Both the position numbers and the translations under genes were made by a program. Below, in pieces: positions 13,995 through 21,078 of a stretch of 21,088 bases of DNA. A model generated the notes under the pieces. It saw only the letters and a program-made list of their open reading frames with translations. It was not told the DNA's origin and did no database searches. This DNA is from Oscillospiraceae bacterium (GTDB lineage Bacteria; Bacillota; Clostridia; Oscillospirales; Ruminococcaceae): positions 1 through 21,088 of the forward strand of contig JAHHUB010000004.1 of assembly GCA_020024175.1 (NCBI GenBank), in the 5' to 3' direction. Each line of letters begins with the position of its first letter. Positions within the stretch are counted from its first letter, which is position 1.

Positions 13995-14243
13995 ATGATT
14001 TCCGTCGGAACAGTAGTAATGTCCAAGTCCGGACATGATGCAAATCGCTTTTTTGCAGTGGTTAAAGTTGAAAATGATTTTGCTTTCATTTGTGATGGCA
14101 AGTTAAGGACTTTGGATAAGCCAAAAAAGAAAAATCTTAAACATCTGCAAAAAACTAATACGGTTTTAAGTTCGGAAGGAATTGGAACCGACAAACAGAT
14201 AAGAAATGCTTTGCACCGTTTTAATTACGGTGAGGAAAAATAA
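13995..14243 (+). CDS. KOW-domain RNA-binding protein, L14e-like
   Basis: A small basic protein of 82 aa (83 if ATG 13992 is used). GGGGG (13984-13988) is 6 nt from the second ATG and 3 nt from the first, so I prefer 13995. The N-terminus (SVGTVVMSKSGHDANRFF) fits a KOW/SH3-like barrel resembling archaeal and eukaryotic L14e. From recall, related genes sit at this same place, between map and infA, in many Clostridia and Bacilli. The middle is Lys-rich (KPKKKNLKHLQK). A ribosome- or rRNA-associated role is inferred from fold and context; the exact function is not known to me. Confidence 0.8.
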   Translation: MISVGTVVMSKSGHDANRFFAVVKVENDFAFICDGKLRTLDKPKKKNLKHLQKTNTVLSSEGIGTDKQIRNALHRFNYGEEK

Positions 14244-14272
14244 AGCTTTAGTTACCAAAGGAGGTAGTCTGC

Positions 14273-14491
14273 TTGTCTAAGGAAGACGTAATAGAATTAG
14301 AGGGCACTGTACTTGAGGCATTGCCGAATGCGCAGTTTAAAGTTGAGCTGCCTAACGGTCATCAAATCCTGGCTCATATTTCAGGTAAACTGAGAATGAA
14401 TTTTATCAAAATCTTGCCGGGTGATAAAGTAACCATAGAAATGTCCCCTTATGATTTATCTAAGGGTCGCATTACATGGAGATCAAAATAG
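14273..14491 (+). CDS. infA: Translation initiation factor IF-1 (TTG start)
   Basis: 72 aa, exactly family length, a single OB fold. It starts from TTG as MSKEDVIELEGTVLEALPNA and includes the signature NGHQILAHISGKLRMNFI and ends SKGRITWRSK. IF-1 occupies the 30S A site during initiation. The ribosome site AAAGGAGG (14257-14264) is 8 nt from the TTG. The 45-nt gap to rpmJ has a small hairpin ATCCTT/AAGGGT (14500-14515). Confidence 0.97.
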   Translation: MSKEDVIELEGTVLEALPNAQFKVELPNGHQILAHISGKLRMNFIKILPGDKVTIEMSPYDLSKGRITWRSK

Positions 14492-14536
14492 AGTTTTTAA
14501 TCCTTAAAAAAGGGTATAAACAAGGAGGTATATGAA

Positions 14537-14650
14537 ATGAAAGTAAGACCTTCCGTTAAGCCCATGTGCGAAAAATGCAAAGTTATTAAGCGCAAAGGCC
14601 GTATAATGGTAATATGCGCAAACCCTAAGCACAAACAGCGTCAGGGCTAA
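14537..14650 (+). CDS. rpmJ: 50S ribosomal protein L36, zinc-binding type
   Basis: A 37-aa gene read directly from the sequence: MKVRPSVKPMCEKCKVIKRK, then GRIMVICANPKHKQRQG. The zinc ligands C11, C14, C27 and H32 mark the C+ form. AAGGAGG (14522-14528) precedes the ATG by 8 nt. Position between infA and rpsM is the standard Gram-positive order. Confidence 0.97.
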   Translation: MKVRPSVKPMCEKCKVIKRKGRIMVICANPKHKQRQG

Positions 14651-14685
14651 CAGTGCAAACCTATATAATGGAGGTGCAACAATAA

Positions 14686-15054
14686 ATGGCACGTATTGCT
14701 GGTGTTGACTTGCCTAGAGATAAGCGAGTTGAAATTGGTCTGACCTACATTCTTGGTATAGGTCAGAAAACAGCTAAGGAAATCCTTGCTGCAACAGAAA
14801 TTAACCCAGATACAAGAGTTAATGATCTTACAGAAGATGATGTTTCCAAGCTGCGTGAATATATCGACAAGAATGTTCAGGTTGAAGGTGATTTGAGAAG
14901 AGCCACAGCTATGAACATCAAGAGACTTGTCGAAGTAGGATGCTTCCGTGGCGTGCGTCATAGAAAAGGTCTGCCCGTAAGAGGACAGCGTACTAAGACA
15001 AATGCACGTACAAGAAAGGGTCCAAAGAAAACAATAGCTAATAAGAAGAAGTAA
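14686..15054 (+). CDS. rpsM: 30S ribosomal protein S13
   Basis: 122 aa starting MARIAGVDLPRDKRVEIGLT. The helix-two-turn-helix region reads YILGIGQKTAKEILA, and the basic tail includes RHRKGLPVRGQRT. S13 is in the 30S head and contacts the P-site tRNA and 50S L5. GGAGG is 9 nt or so upstream. Only 35 nt separate it from rpmJ, too short to hold an E. coli-style S4-binding pseudoknot. Confidence 0.98.
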   Translation: MARIAGVDLPRDKRVEIGLTYILGIGQKTAKEILAATEINPDTRVNDLTEDDVSKLREYIDKNVQVEGDLRRATAMNIKRLVEVGCFRGVRHRKGLPVRGQRTKTNARTRKGPKKTIANKKK

Positions 15055-15072
15055 TTAGGGAGGGATAAAGAG

Positions 15073-15474
15073 ATGGCAAAAGCTACTCCAAAGAAGGCCA
15101 CTCGTACACGTCGTCGTGAACGTAAAAATATTGAACGCGGCGCTGTTCATATCCAATCAACCTTTAACAACACAATAGTAACAATTTCCGATACTCAAGG
15201 AAATGCTATTTCTTGGGCAAGTGCCGGAGAATTGGGCTTTAGAGGTTCTAAGAAATCTACACCTTTTGCTGCTCAAGAAGCTGCTGAAACAGCTGCAAAG
15301 GCTGCAATGGAACATGGACTTAAAACCGTTGAAGTTTATGTTAAAGGTCCTGGAGCAGGTCGTGAGGCTGCTATCCGTGCGTTGGAGGCAACCGGTCTAA
15401 CAGTTACACTGATTAAAGACGTTACTCCTATTCCGCACAACGGATGCCGTCCTCCAAAGAGAAGACGCGTTTAA
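15073..15474 (+). CDS. rpsK: 30S ribosomal protein S11
   Basis: 133 aa. The basic N-terminus is followed by GAVHIQSTFNNTIVTISDTQ and the C-terminal signature DVTPIPHNGCRPPKRRRV, which lies next to the platform and E site. GGGAGGG serves as ribosome site, 18 nt after rpsM. S11 pairs with S18 and S21 on the 30S platform. Confidence 0.98.
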   Translation: MAKATPKKATRTRRRERKNIERGAVHIQSTFNNTIVTISDTQGNAISWASAGELGFRGSKKSTPFAAQEAAETAAKAAMEHGLKTVEVYVKGPGAGREAAIRALEATGLTVTLIKDVTPIPHNGCRPPKRRRV

Positions 15475-15500
15475 GTTTTAAAATCAGGAGGTGCAACAAA

Positions 15501-16142
15501 ATGGCTAGATATACAGGCCCATCCTGCAGACAATGCCGCCGTGAAGGAAAGAAACTTTTCCTCAAGGGCGAAAGATGTTACTCCGATAAGTGTGCTTTGG
15601 ACAGACGTGCTCAGGCAGGTCGTCCTACAGTACCCGGACAACATGGAGCTTCTCGTAAGAAGGTTTCCGAATATGGTTTGCAGTTAAGAGCTAAGCAATC
15701 CGCTAAACGTTATTACGGAGTTGCAGAAAATCAATTTTATAAATACTTTGAAGTTGCTGAACGTAAAGAAGGCATCACAGGTGAAAACCTTTTGAGAATT
15801 GTCGAAAGTCGTTTGGACAACATCGTTTACAGATTAGGTTTCGCTTCTTCCAGAAAAGAAGCAAGACAACTTGTTCGTCACAACCACTTTACAGTTAACG
15901 GCAAGAAGGTAAATATTCCTTCCTACCTCTGCAAAGAAAACGACGTTATTGCTGTTGCTGAAAAATCCAGACAATCTGAAAAGATTAAGTCTGTAGTTGA
16001 AGCTTGCGGAGCAAGACCTGTTCCGATGTGGCTGGAATGCGACAAGTCTAATATGACAGGTAAGATTAATCGTATGCCTAACAGAGAAGATATCGACATT
16101 GATGTTGAAGAACATCTCATCGTCGAACTCTACTCCAAGTAG
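15501..16142 (+). CDS. rpsD: 30S ribosomal protein S4, zinc-binding type
   Basis: 213 aa starting MARYTGPSCRQCRREGKKLF. AGGAGG (15486-15491) is 9 nt before this ATG; upstream in-frame codons lie inside rpsK and are rejected. Four Cys (C9, C12, C26, C31) form a zinc site absent from E. coli S4. The S4 RNA-binding domain begins at about RLDNIVYRLGFASSRKEARQ (residues 94-113). S4 starts 30S assembly. Its presence in the alpha operon matches Clostridia, whereas Bacillus has it elsewhere. Confidence 0.97.
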   Translation: MARYTGPSCRQCRREGKKLFLKGERCYSDKCALDRRAQAGRPTVPGQHGASRKKVSEYGLQLRAKQSAKRYYGVAENQFYKYFEVAERKEGITGENLLRIVESRLDNIVYRLGFASSRKEARQLVRHNHFTVNGKKVNIPSYLCKENDVIAVAEKSRQSEKIKSVVEACGARPVPMWLECDKSNMTGKINRMPNREDIDIDVEEHLIVELYSK

Positions 16143-16176
16143 TGATTAATCTGCTAAGTAGGAATGCGAACATTAT

Positions 16177-16195
16177 GACAGACTATATATCTGTC
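16177..16195 (+). other. Small hairpin in the rpsD-rpoA gap
   Basis: GACAGA (16177-16182) pairs with TCTGTC (16190-16195) around a 7-nt loop, inside the 70-nt gap before rpoA. It ends 6 nt before the rpoA ribosome site AGGAGGG. It lacks a proper T tract, so it is not a convincing terminator. It could modulate rpoA translation or mark an mRNA processing site, or be chance. Confidence 0.35.
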
Positions 16196-16212
16196 TTTAT
16201 AGGAGGGGTTTT

Positions 16213-17169
16213 ATGGTAAAAATTATTGAGCCGAAGATTGAAACGGCAGAGCTTAAACCGGACGGTACTTACGGAAAGTTTATTGCCGAGCCATTAGACA
16301 GAGGCTTTGGTACAACATTGGGCAACAGCCTAAGGCGTGTGCTGCTCTCCTCGCTTCCTGGTGTAGCTGTCAAATCAATCAGAATTGACGGCGTAGTGCA
16401 CGAATTCTCCACAATTCCCGGAGTAAAAGAAGATGTAACAGAAATCATCCTTAATATGAAGGGACTTACCATTAAATTGGAAGGGGAAGAACCTGTAACA
16501 CTTTATCTTAAAGCTGAAGGCGAAGGTGAAGTTACTGCAGGCTCAATAGAACCTAATGAATCCGTGCAGATATTAGACCCAAGTATGCACATTGCTACTT
16601 TAGGTGTAGGCGCAAAACTGAATATGGAAATAGTTGTTGACAAGGGTCAGGGCTATGTTTCCGCTGAAAAGAACAGAGAAAACTTTGATGAAAAGGTTTC
16701 TGTTGATACTCTTGCAGTGGACAGCATTTATACTCCTGTACTTAAAGTTAACTACTATGTTGAAAATACCAGAGTAGAACAGATAACAGACTACGATAAA
16801 TTAACTATCGAAGTTTGGACAGACGGAACTATTTCCGCTAAGGAAGCGGTCAGCTTGTCTGCCAAGATCCTCAATAGACAGCTCAATCACTTTGTAGAAC
16901 TTTCTGACGAAGTGAATGCTACCGAAATCCTCGAACATAAGGAGGATGACGGCAAGGAAAAGGCACTTGAGATGACCATTGAAGAGCTTGACTTAGGTGT
17001 TCGTGCGTTTAACTGCCTCAAACGTGCAGGTGTGAATACAGTAAATGACCTCATCAGCAAATCTCCGGAAGAAATGATGAAGGTTAGAAACCTCGGAAAG
17101 AAATCTCTTGAAGAGGTAATTTCAAAGTTAGAATCCTTGGGTTTTAACCTTAATGGGGAAGAAGAATAA
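16213..17169 (+). CDS. rpoA: DNA-directed RNA polymerase subunit alpha
   Basis: 318 aa, full length. The N-terminal assembly domain includes FGTTLGNSLRRVLLSSLPG (about residues 33-51) and the dimerisation and beta-contact regions. After an acidic linker (EHKEDDGKEKA), the C-terminal domain contains IEELDLGVRAFNCLKRAGVN and ends in KSLEEVISKLESLGFNL; it binds UP elements and activators. AGGAGGGG lies about 6 nt before the ATG. This is the only core polymerase gene in the window, in its usual place between rpsD and rplQ. Confidence 0.98.
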   Translation: MVKIIEPKIETAELKPDGTYGKFIAEPLDRGFGTTLGNSLRRVLLSSLPGVAVKSIRIDGVVHEFSTIPGVKEDVTEIILNMKGLTIKLEGEEPVTLYLKAEGEGEVTAGSIEPNESVQILDPSMHIATLGVGAKLNMEIVVDKGQGYVSAEKNRENFDEKVSVDTLAVDSIYTPVLKVNYYVENTRVEQITDYDKLTIEVWTDGTISAKEAVSLSAKILNRQLNHFVELSDEVNATEILEHKEDDGKEKALEMTIEELDLGVRAFNCLKRAGVNTVNDLISKSPEEMMKVRNLGKKSLEEVISKLESLGFNLNGEEE

Positions 17170-17211
17170 TAAACATTATTTCCTTAAATGCAAGGTAAAG
17201 GAGTGAATACA

Positions 17212-17553
17212 ATGCCAGGTACCAGAAAACTCGGTAGAACTACAAGCCACAGAACTGCTATGCTTAGAGCTATGGTTACATTCTTGTTGGAAAACGGTAA
17301 AATCGAAACTACAGTTACAAGAGCTAAAGAAGTTCGTGCTATGACTGAGAAAATGATTACTAAGGCTAAGCAAGATGACCTCCACTCCAAGCGTCAAGTA
17401 TATTCCTATATTACAAAGGAAGAGGTTGCTAAAAAACTTTTTGACGAAATTTCTCCTAAATACAAAGAGAGAAACGGTGGTTACACCAGAATCGTTAAAA
17501 TTGGACCTCGCCGTGGCGACGCAGCTGAGATGGCTATAATCGAGCTTGTTTAA
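17212..17553 (+). CDS. rplQ: 50S ribosomal protein L17
   Basis: 113 aa starting MPGTRKLGRTTSHRTAMLRA. AAAGGAG (17198-17204) is 7 nt before this ATG. The in-frame ATG at 17188 lies before the ribosome site and would add a non-family extension. The family features KIETTVTRAKEVRAMTEKMI and GGYTRIVKIGPRRGDAAEMA are present. It is the last gene of the superoperon. Confidence 0.97.
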   Translation: MPGTRKLGRTTSHRTAMLRAMVTFLLENGKIETTVTRAKEVRAMTEKMITKAKQDDLHSKRQVYSYITKEEVAKKLFDEISPKYKERNGGYTRIVKIGPRRGDAAEMAIIELV

Positions 17554-17569
17554 TTAAAGCTTTAATAAT

Positions 17570-17598
17570 AAAGGACACCTTTTTAGGTGTCCTTTTTT
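17570..17598 (+). terminator. Terminator of the S10-spc-alpha superoperon
   Basis: AAAGGACACCT (17570-17580) pairs perfectly with AGGTGTCCTTT (17585-17595) around a TTTT loop, and the T run reaches 17598. It lies 16 nt after the rplQ stop. Because A-rich sequence flanks the other side, it may also work weakly on the minus strand. Confidence 0.93.
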
Positions 17599-17607
17599 GT
17601 ATATATC

Positions 17608-17645
17608 AAAAATCCCCCATGATTTAATATTCATAGGGGATTTTA
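17608..17645 (-). terminator. Terminator of the minus-strand ygiQ-MBL-DUF3006 unit
   Basis: Read on the minus strand, AAAATCCCC (17644-17636) pairs with GGGGATTTT (17617-17609) with a further short ATG/CAT pairing inside, and the T run continues to 17608. It follows the DUF3006-like stop by about 20 nt. The two terminators stand back to back, 10 nt apart. Confidence 0.8.
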
Positions 17646-17665
17646 TTATGGAATTATTACAAAAA

Positions 17666-17887
17666 TTATTTAAACAGACTTTTGCTGAGATTAACAATAT
17701 TTTTTTTTCGGTTTTGGGTTAATTCTTCATCAATCATATAGCCATTTTCCAAAATGCGTATACAGTCATTTTCTTTAATATTTTTGGGCAGATTTAACAA
17801 TGGAATCATTATAATATTTTTAGCTGAATCTTCGCAGTATGCGTGTCCGTTCTCAATTTTTTCTACTACTAAAAATTGTTTGTCCAT
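17666..17887 (-). CDS. Small DUF3006-like protein
   Basis: 73 aa, starting MDKQFLVVEKIENGHAYCED and ending in a basic tail. Length, the opening VVEKIENGHAYCE, the central proline-rich LLNLPKNIKENDCIRI and the position directly after a ComEC-like MBL gene fit the DUF3006 family as I recall it. No signal peptide or membrane segment, so probably cytoplasmic. AAAGGA, overlapping the end of the upstream gene, lies 9 nt before the ATG. The start is 6 nt from the MBL stop, so they are likely co-translated. Function unknown; a small beta-rich accessory domain is a guess. Confidence 0.75.
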   Translation of the reverse strand: MDKQFLVVEKIENGHAYCEDSAKNIIMIPLLNLPKNIKENDCIRILENGYMIDEELTQNRKKNIVNLSKSLFK

Positions 17888-17893
17888 ACAACA

Positions 17894-18889
17894 TTATCCT
17901 TTCGTTTTTTCACTTTCAAATGTATAGGTTTTTCCATCACATTTAATTATAACAGAACCTTCTAAATCTGTACGATGTATTTCATCGGTAATTTTTGAAA
18001 GTTTGGTTATAGTTTCTTTGTGAGGATGTCCATAGTCATTGCCCTGTCCACAGGAAATCATAGCTGCTTTTGGGGAAACAGCCTTTAAAAATTTAGCTGT
18101 TGAAGAAGAATGGGAGCCATGATGAGGGGTATCATAAATATCCACATCTAAAATCTCAATATTTTTCAGATTGGTTAAAAGACTTTCTTCTGCTTCTTTT
18201 TCAATATCTCCTGTAAATATAAAGGAACACTCACCAAAATCCAGTCGGCTTACCACTGACATATTGTTAAGCCCTTTTAAATTTGTAAGTGGAGCTAAAA
18301 TTGTGAGTTTGGCTCCTCCGCCTAAATCATATTCATCATAGGGTTTTGCAGGTGTAATTTTAAGATTTTTACGCTGAATGGATTTTAACACATCTTCATA
18401 GGTGCGGGTGGTGGGAATCATGTTGTCGGGAAGTTTTGGCATTATTACAGTGTTTATATTCATATTGTCTATTACTACATCCATACCGCCTATATGGTCG
18501 GAATGAGGGTGTGTGCCTATGATTATATCCAAACTTTTTATACCCAGTTTTTTTAAATAATTTACCACTACATCGCCTTTGTTGTTTTCTCCTGCATCAA
18601 TAAGGACATTTTTCTGAGAAGTTCTGATTAAAATACTGTCTCCCTGTCCCACATCAATATAGTGTACTTCCAAATTACTGCCAACAGGTGGTTTTGTGGA
18701 ATGGCTGTTTTCTACACTGTCAAAAGCTGTATTTATTACTGTAATAACATTGTCTGAAAATCTTTTTAAAGCTGGTGATAAATTAAAATATCCTGCCAAA
18801 AACACTGTCAGCAATATTGAAAGAGAGATAGAAAGAGTCAGCAATGGCACTAAACCAATGGAATATTGTTTTTTCTTTTTTTTAGCCAT
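17894..18889 (-). CDS. Membrane-anchored ComEC/Rec2-like metallo-beta-lactamase-fold hydrolase
   Basis: 331 aa. A Lys-rich start (MAKKKKKQ) is followed by one membrane segment at about 13-34, then an extracytoplasmic MBL domain. Visible motifs are HYIDVGQGDSILI (76-88), IDAGE (97-101), the metal motif HPHSDH (127-132), TGDIE with D228, HHGSH (256-260) and GHPH (287-290). This is the soluble nuclease-like domain related to the C-terminal part of competence protein ComEC, without its channel. Phosphodiesterase or DNase activity outside the membrane is inferred. It lies 13 nt after ygiQ with a weak GGCGGTG ribosome site. Confidence 0.9.
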   Translation of the reverse strand: MAKKKKKQYSIGLVPLLTLSISLSILLTVFLAGYFNLSPALKRFSDNVITVINTAFDSVENSHSTKPPVGSNLEVHYIDVGQGDSILIRTSQKNVLIDAGENNKGDVVVNYLKKLGIKSLDIIIGTHPHSDHIGGMDVVIDNMNINTVIMPKLPDNMIPTTRTYEDVLKSIQRKNLKITPAKPYDEYDLGGGAKLTILAPLTNLKGLNNMSVVSRLDFGECSFIFTGDIEKEAEESLLTNLKNIEILDVDIYDTPHHGSHSSSTAKFLKAVSPKAAMISCGQGNDYGHPHKETITKLSKITDEIHRTDLEGSVIIKCDGKTYTFESEKTKG

Positions 18890-18902
18890 AAAATTTCACC
18901 GC

Positions 18903-20810
18903 CTATCTTTTTTTGCCGCCTTTATTTGGCATATTCTTTTTAGAATAACGGGAGAATTTCTTAGGTTGTTCTTTTTTCTTTTGCTGAATATAATTTTTGT
19001 CCCGAAGATACTTTTCATCTGGAGGAACTAAACAATCAGGGCCTGTGCCGATTAAATCTGTTCTGCCCATTTTAATGAGTATTCCGATAATTTCTCTGCG
19101 ATTTTCGGGTTTATAGTATTGGAGCAAAATTCTTTGGTTGTGTTTTTCCTGGGGCGTTTTGGGAATATATACAGGTTCCATAGTAAGAGGATCTAAACCT
19201 GTGTAAAACATACAGGTAGATATAGTACCGGGAGTTGGATAAAAATCCTGAACTTGTTCGGGACGCATATGATGGCGTTTTAAATATACAGCCAATTCCA
19301 AAGCATCTTTCATGGTACTGCCGGGATGTGATGACATAAGGTATGGAACAAGGTATTGTTCTTTTCCCACTTCATTGGTTATTTTATAGAATTTTTCTCT
19401 GAACTTGTCAAAAACACTGACAGGGGGTTTACCCATATAATGTAAAACATTGTTGCTGCAATGTTCAGGGGCTACTTTAAGCTGACCGCTTATATGGTAA
19501 TCAATAAGTTCTCTCATAAAACTGTCATCTTTATCAAGCATCATATAGTCAAAACGCAGACCTGAACGAACAAAAACTTTTTTTACACCTTTAATTTCTC
19601 TTAGTTCACGGAGAAGCTTTAAATAATCGCTGTGGTCAACTTTCAAAGCAGGGCATGGGTTAAATCCCAAGCATTTTTTGTTGGGGCACATACCGTATTT
19701 AAGCTGCTTATCACAGGAAGGTCCTCGGAAGTTTGCAGTAGGACCGCCCACATCGTGAATATAGCCTTTAAATCTTGGGTTTTCCGTATAACCTTTAGCT
19801 TCCTTAATAATAGAGTTATGGCTTCGAGAAGTTACAACTCTTCCCTGATGCAAAGCTATTGCACAGAAGTTACAGTTTCCGTAACAGCCACGGTTGTGCA
19901 TAATGGAAAATTCTACTTCTTCAATAGCTTTAATGCCTCCCGATTTTTCATACATGGGGTGATACATACGGGTAAAAGGTAAGTCAAAAACCCTGTCCAG
20001 TTCTTCTTCAGCTAAAGGAATAGCAGGTCTTGTTTGAACAAGATATAGGGTATCTGTTTGTTTCTGGACTATATTTTTGCCGTAAATATGATCCTGTTGT
20101 TCCATTTGCATTTTGCAGGCTCTGGCATAAGCTTCTTTGTCAGCAGAAACCTTTGAAAAAGATGCACAAGTTACAGAATCTTCCGGCAAATCAAATTGTT
20201 CGCATAAATAAGCTATACCGCGAATTTTTCTCATTTCATAAATTGACTTTCCTTCCCGAAGAGCAGATGCAATTTCAAAAGTTTGATGTTCACCCATACC
20301 ATATATAAGTAAATCAGCTTTGCTGTCTACCAAAATTGATGGAAGAACTTTGTCGTCCCAATAATCATAATGGGCAAAACGGCGAAGGGAAGACTCCAAT
20401 CCACCGGTTATAATAAAGGAATCAGGGTAAATTTCTCTGATTTTATTGCAATAAACAGTAGCAGCTCTATCCGGGCGAGCACCTGCCACATTTCCTGGAG
20501 AGTAACTGTCATCACTGCGTTTTCTTTTGGCAGCAGTGTAGTTATTGACCATGGAATCAATATTTCCCGCTGTAACCCAAAATCCCAGTTTAGGTTTGCC
20601 CAAACGCATAAAATCCTTATTTGAATGATAGTTAGGCTGACAAATCATGCCAACTCTAAAACCCATTTTTTCTAAAATACGGCCAACTATGGCAATTCCG
20701 AAACTGGGGTGATCCACATAAGCATCACCTGTAACACAGATGAAGTCAAGTTCATCCCAGCCTCTTTGTTTCATATCGTCAATGCTAACCGGTAAATATT
20801 CAGTGTACAC
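18903..20810 (-). CDS. YgiQ family radical SAM protein
   Basis: 635 aa from a GTG start. On the minus strand GGAGG (20821-20817) is 6 nt before it. The N-terminal domain begins YLPVSIDDMKQRGWDELDFI and includes a cobalamin-binding-like region. The radical SAM core has the 4Fe-4S motif CYGNCNFC at C309, C313 and C316. A second Cys cluster follows (CDKQLKYGMCPNKKC). The C-terminus is a basic Lys/Arg-rich tail, which suggests nucleic-acid contact. The family (UPF0313/YgiQ) is widespread, but its reaction is not established to my knowledge. Likely first gene of a three-gene unit. Confidence 0.92.
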   Translation of the reverse strand: MYTEYLPVSIDDMKQRGWDELDFICVTGDAYVDHPSFGIAIVGRILEKMGFRVGMICQPNYHSNKDFMRLGKPKLGFWVTAGNIDSMVNNYTAAKRKRSDDSYSPGNVAGARPDRAATVYCNKIREIYPDSFIITGGLESSLRRFAHYDYWDDKVLPSILVDSKADLLIYGMGEHQTFEIASALREGKSIYEMRKIRGIAYLCEQFDLPEDSVTCASFSKVSADKEAYARACKMQMEQQDHIYGKNIVQKQTDTLYLVQTRPAIPLAEEELDRVFDLPFTRMYHPMYEKSGGIKAIEEVEFSIMHNRGCYGNCNFCAIALHQGRVVTSRSHNSIIKEAKGYTENPRFKGYIHDVGGPTANFRGPSCDKQLKYGMCPNKKCLGFNPCPALKVDHSDYLKLLRELREIKGVKKVFVRSGLRFDYMMLDKDDSFMRELIDYHISGQLKVAPEHCSNNVLHYMGKPPVSVFDKFREKFYKITNEVGKEQYLVPYLMSSHPGSTMKDALELAVYLKRHHMRPEQVQDFYPTPGTISTCMFYTGLDPLTMEPVYIPKTPQEKHNQRILLQYYKPENRREIIGILIKMGRTDLIGTGPDCLVPPDEKYLRDKNYIQQKKKEQPKKFSRYSKKNMPNKGGKKR

Positions 20811-20826
20811 AAAAAACCTCCGTAGT

Positions 20827-20832
20827 ATTATA
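20827..20832 (-). promoter_or_regulatory. Possible -10 box for the ygiQ unit
   Basis: The minus strand reads TATAAT at 20832-20827, but only 6 nt separate it from the ribosome site at 20821-20817. No good -35 box lies 16-18 nt upstream, only an A/T run. A start so close to the ribosome site is tight, so the real promoter may lie further right in 20840-21040, where many AT-rich matches make the call uncertain. Confidence 0.3.
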
Positions 20833-21041
20833 AAAGTTTAATATTCTATTTTTTAATAATAACATAAAAACCAGAATTAAACAAGAAAAACCAAATATTA
20901 TAAAATGTATTTTATTGTTAAATATATTTAATTATAATAGTCATATCAAAACATTGGAATATATAAAACAATTAATATGAATTTATGATACAAAATGTAA
21001 TTATATATAATTATAATACTGTAAGTTATTAAACACAAGCC
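20833..21041. other. AT-rich intergenic spacer, no gene seen
   Basis: About 210 nt of very AT-rich DNA with no ORF on either strand. AATTATAATA occurs twice (20930-20939 and 21009-21018), which could supply -10-like hexamers, but neither has a convincing -35. Confidence 0.5.
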
Positions 21042-21078
21042 AAAACCAGCTCTGTTATACTTAAACAGAGCTGGTTTT
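21042..21078. terminator. Strong 15-bp hairpin at window end, probable terminator
   Basis: AAAACCAGCTCTGTT (21042-21056) pairs perfectly with AACAGAGCTGGTTTT (21064-21078) around a 7-nt loop. Both arms end in A4/T4, so it can terminate on either strand. It most likely ends a minus-strand gene lying to the right of the window, since no plus-strand gene precedes it. Confidence 0.75.

Noticed and set aside
14651..14685. E. coli-type S4 target (alpha-operon pseudoknot) before rpsM
   Set aside because: The gap is only 35 nt and shows no nested complementarity of that kind.
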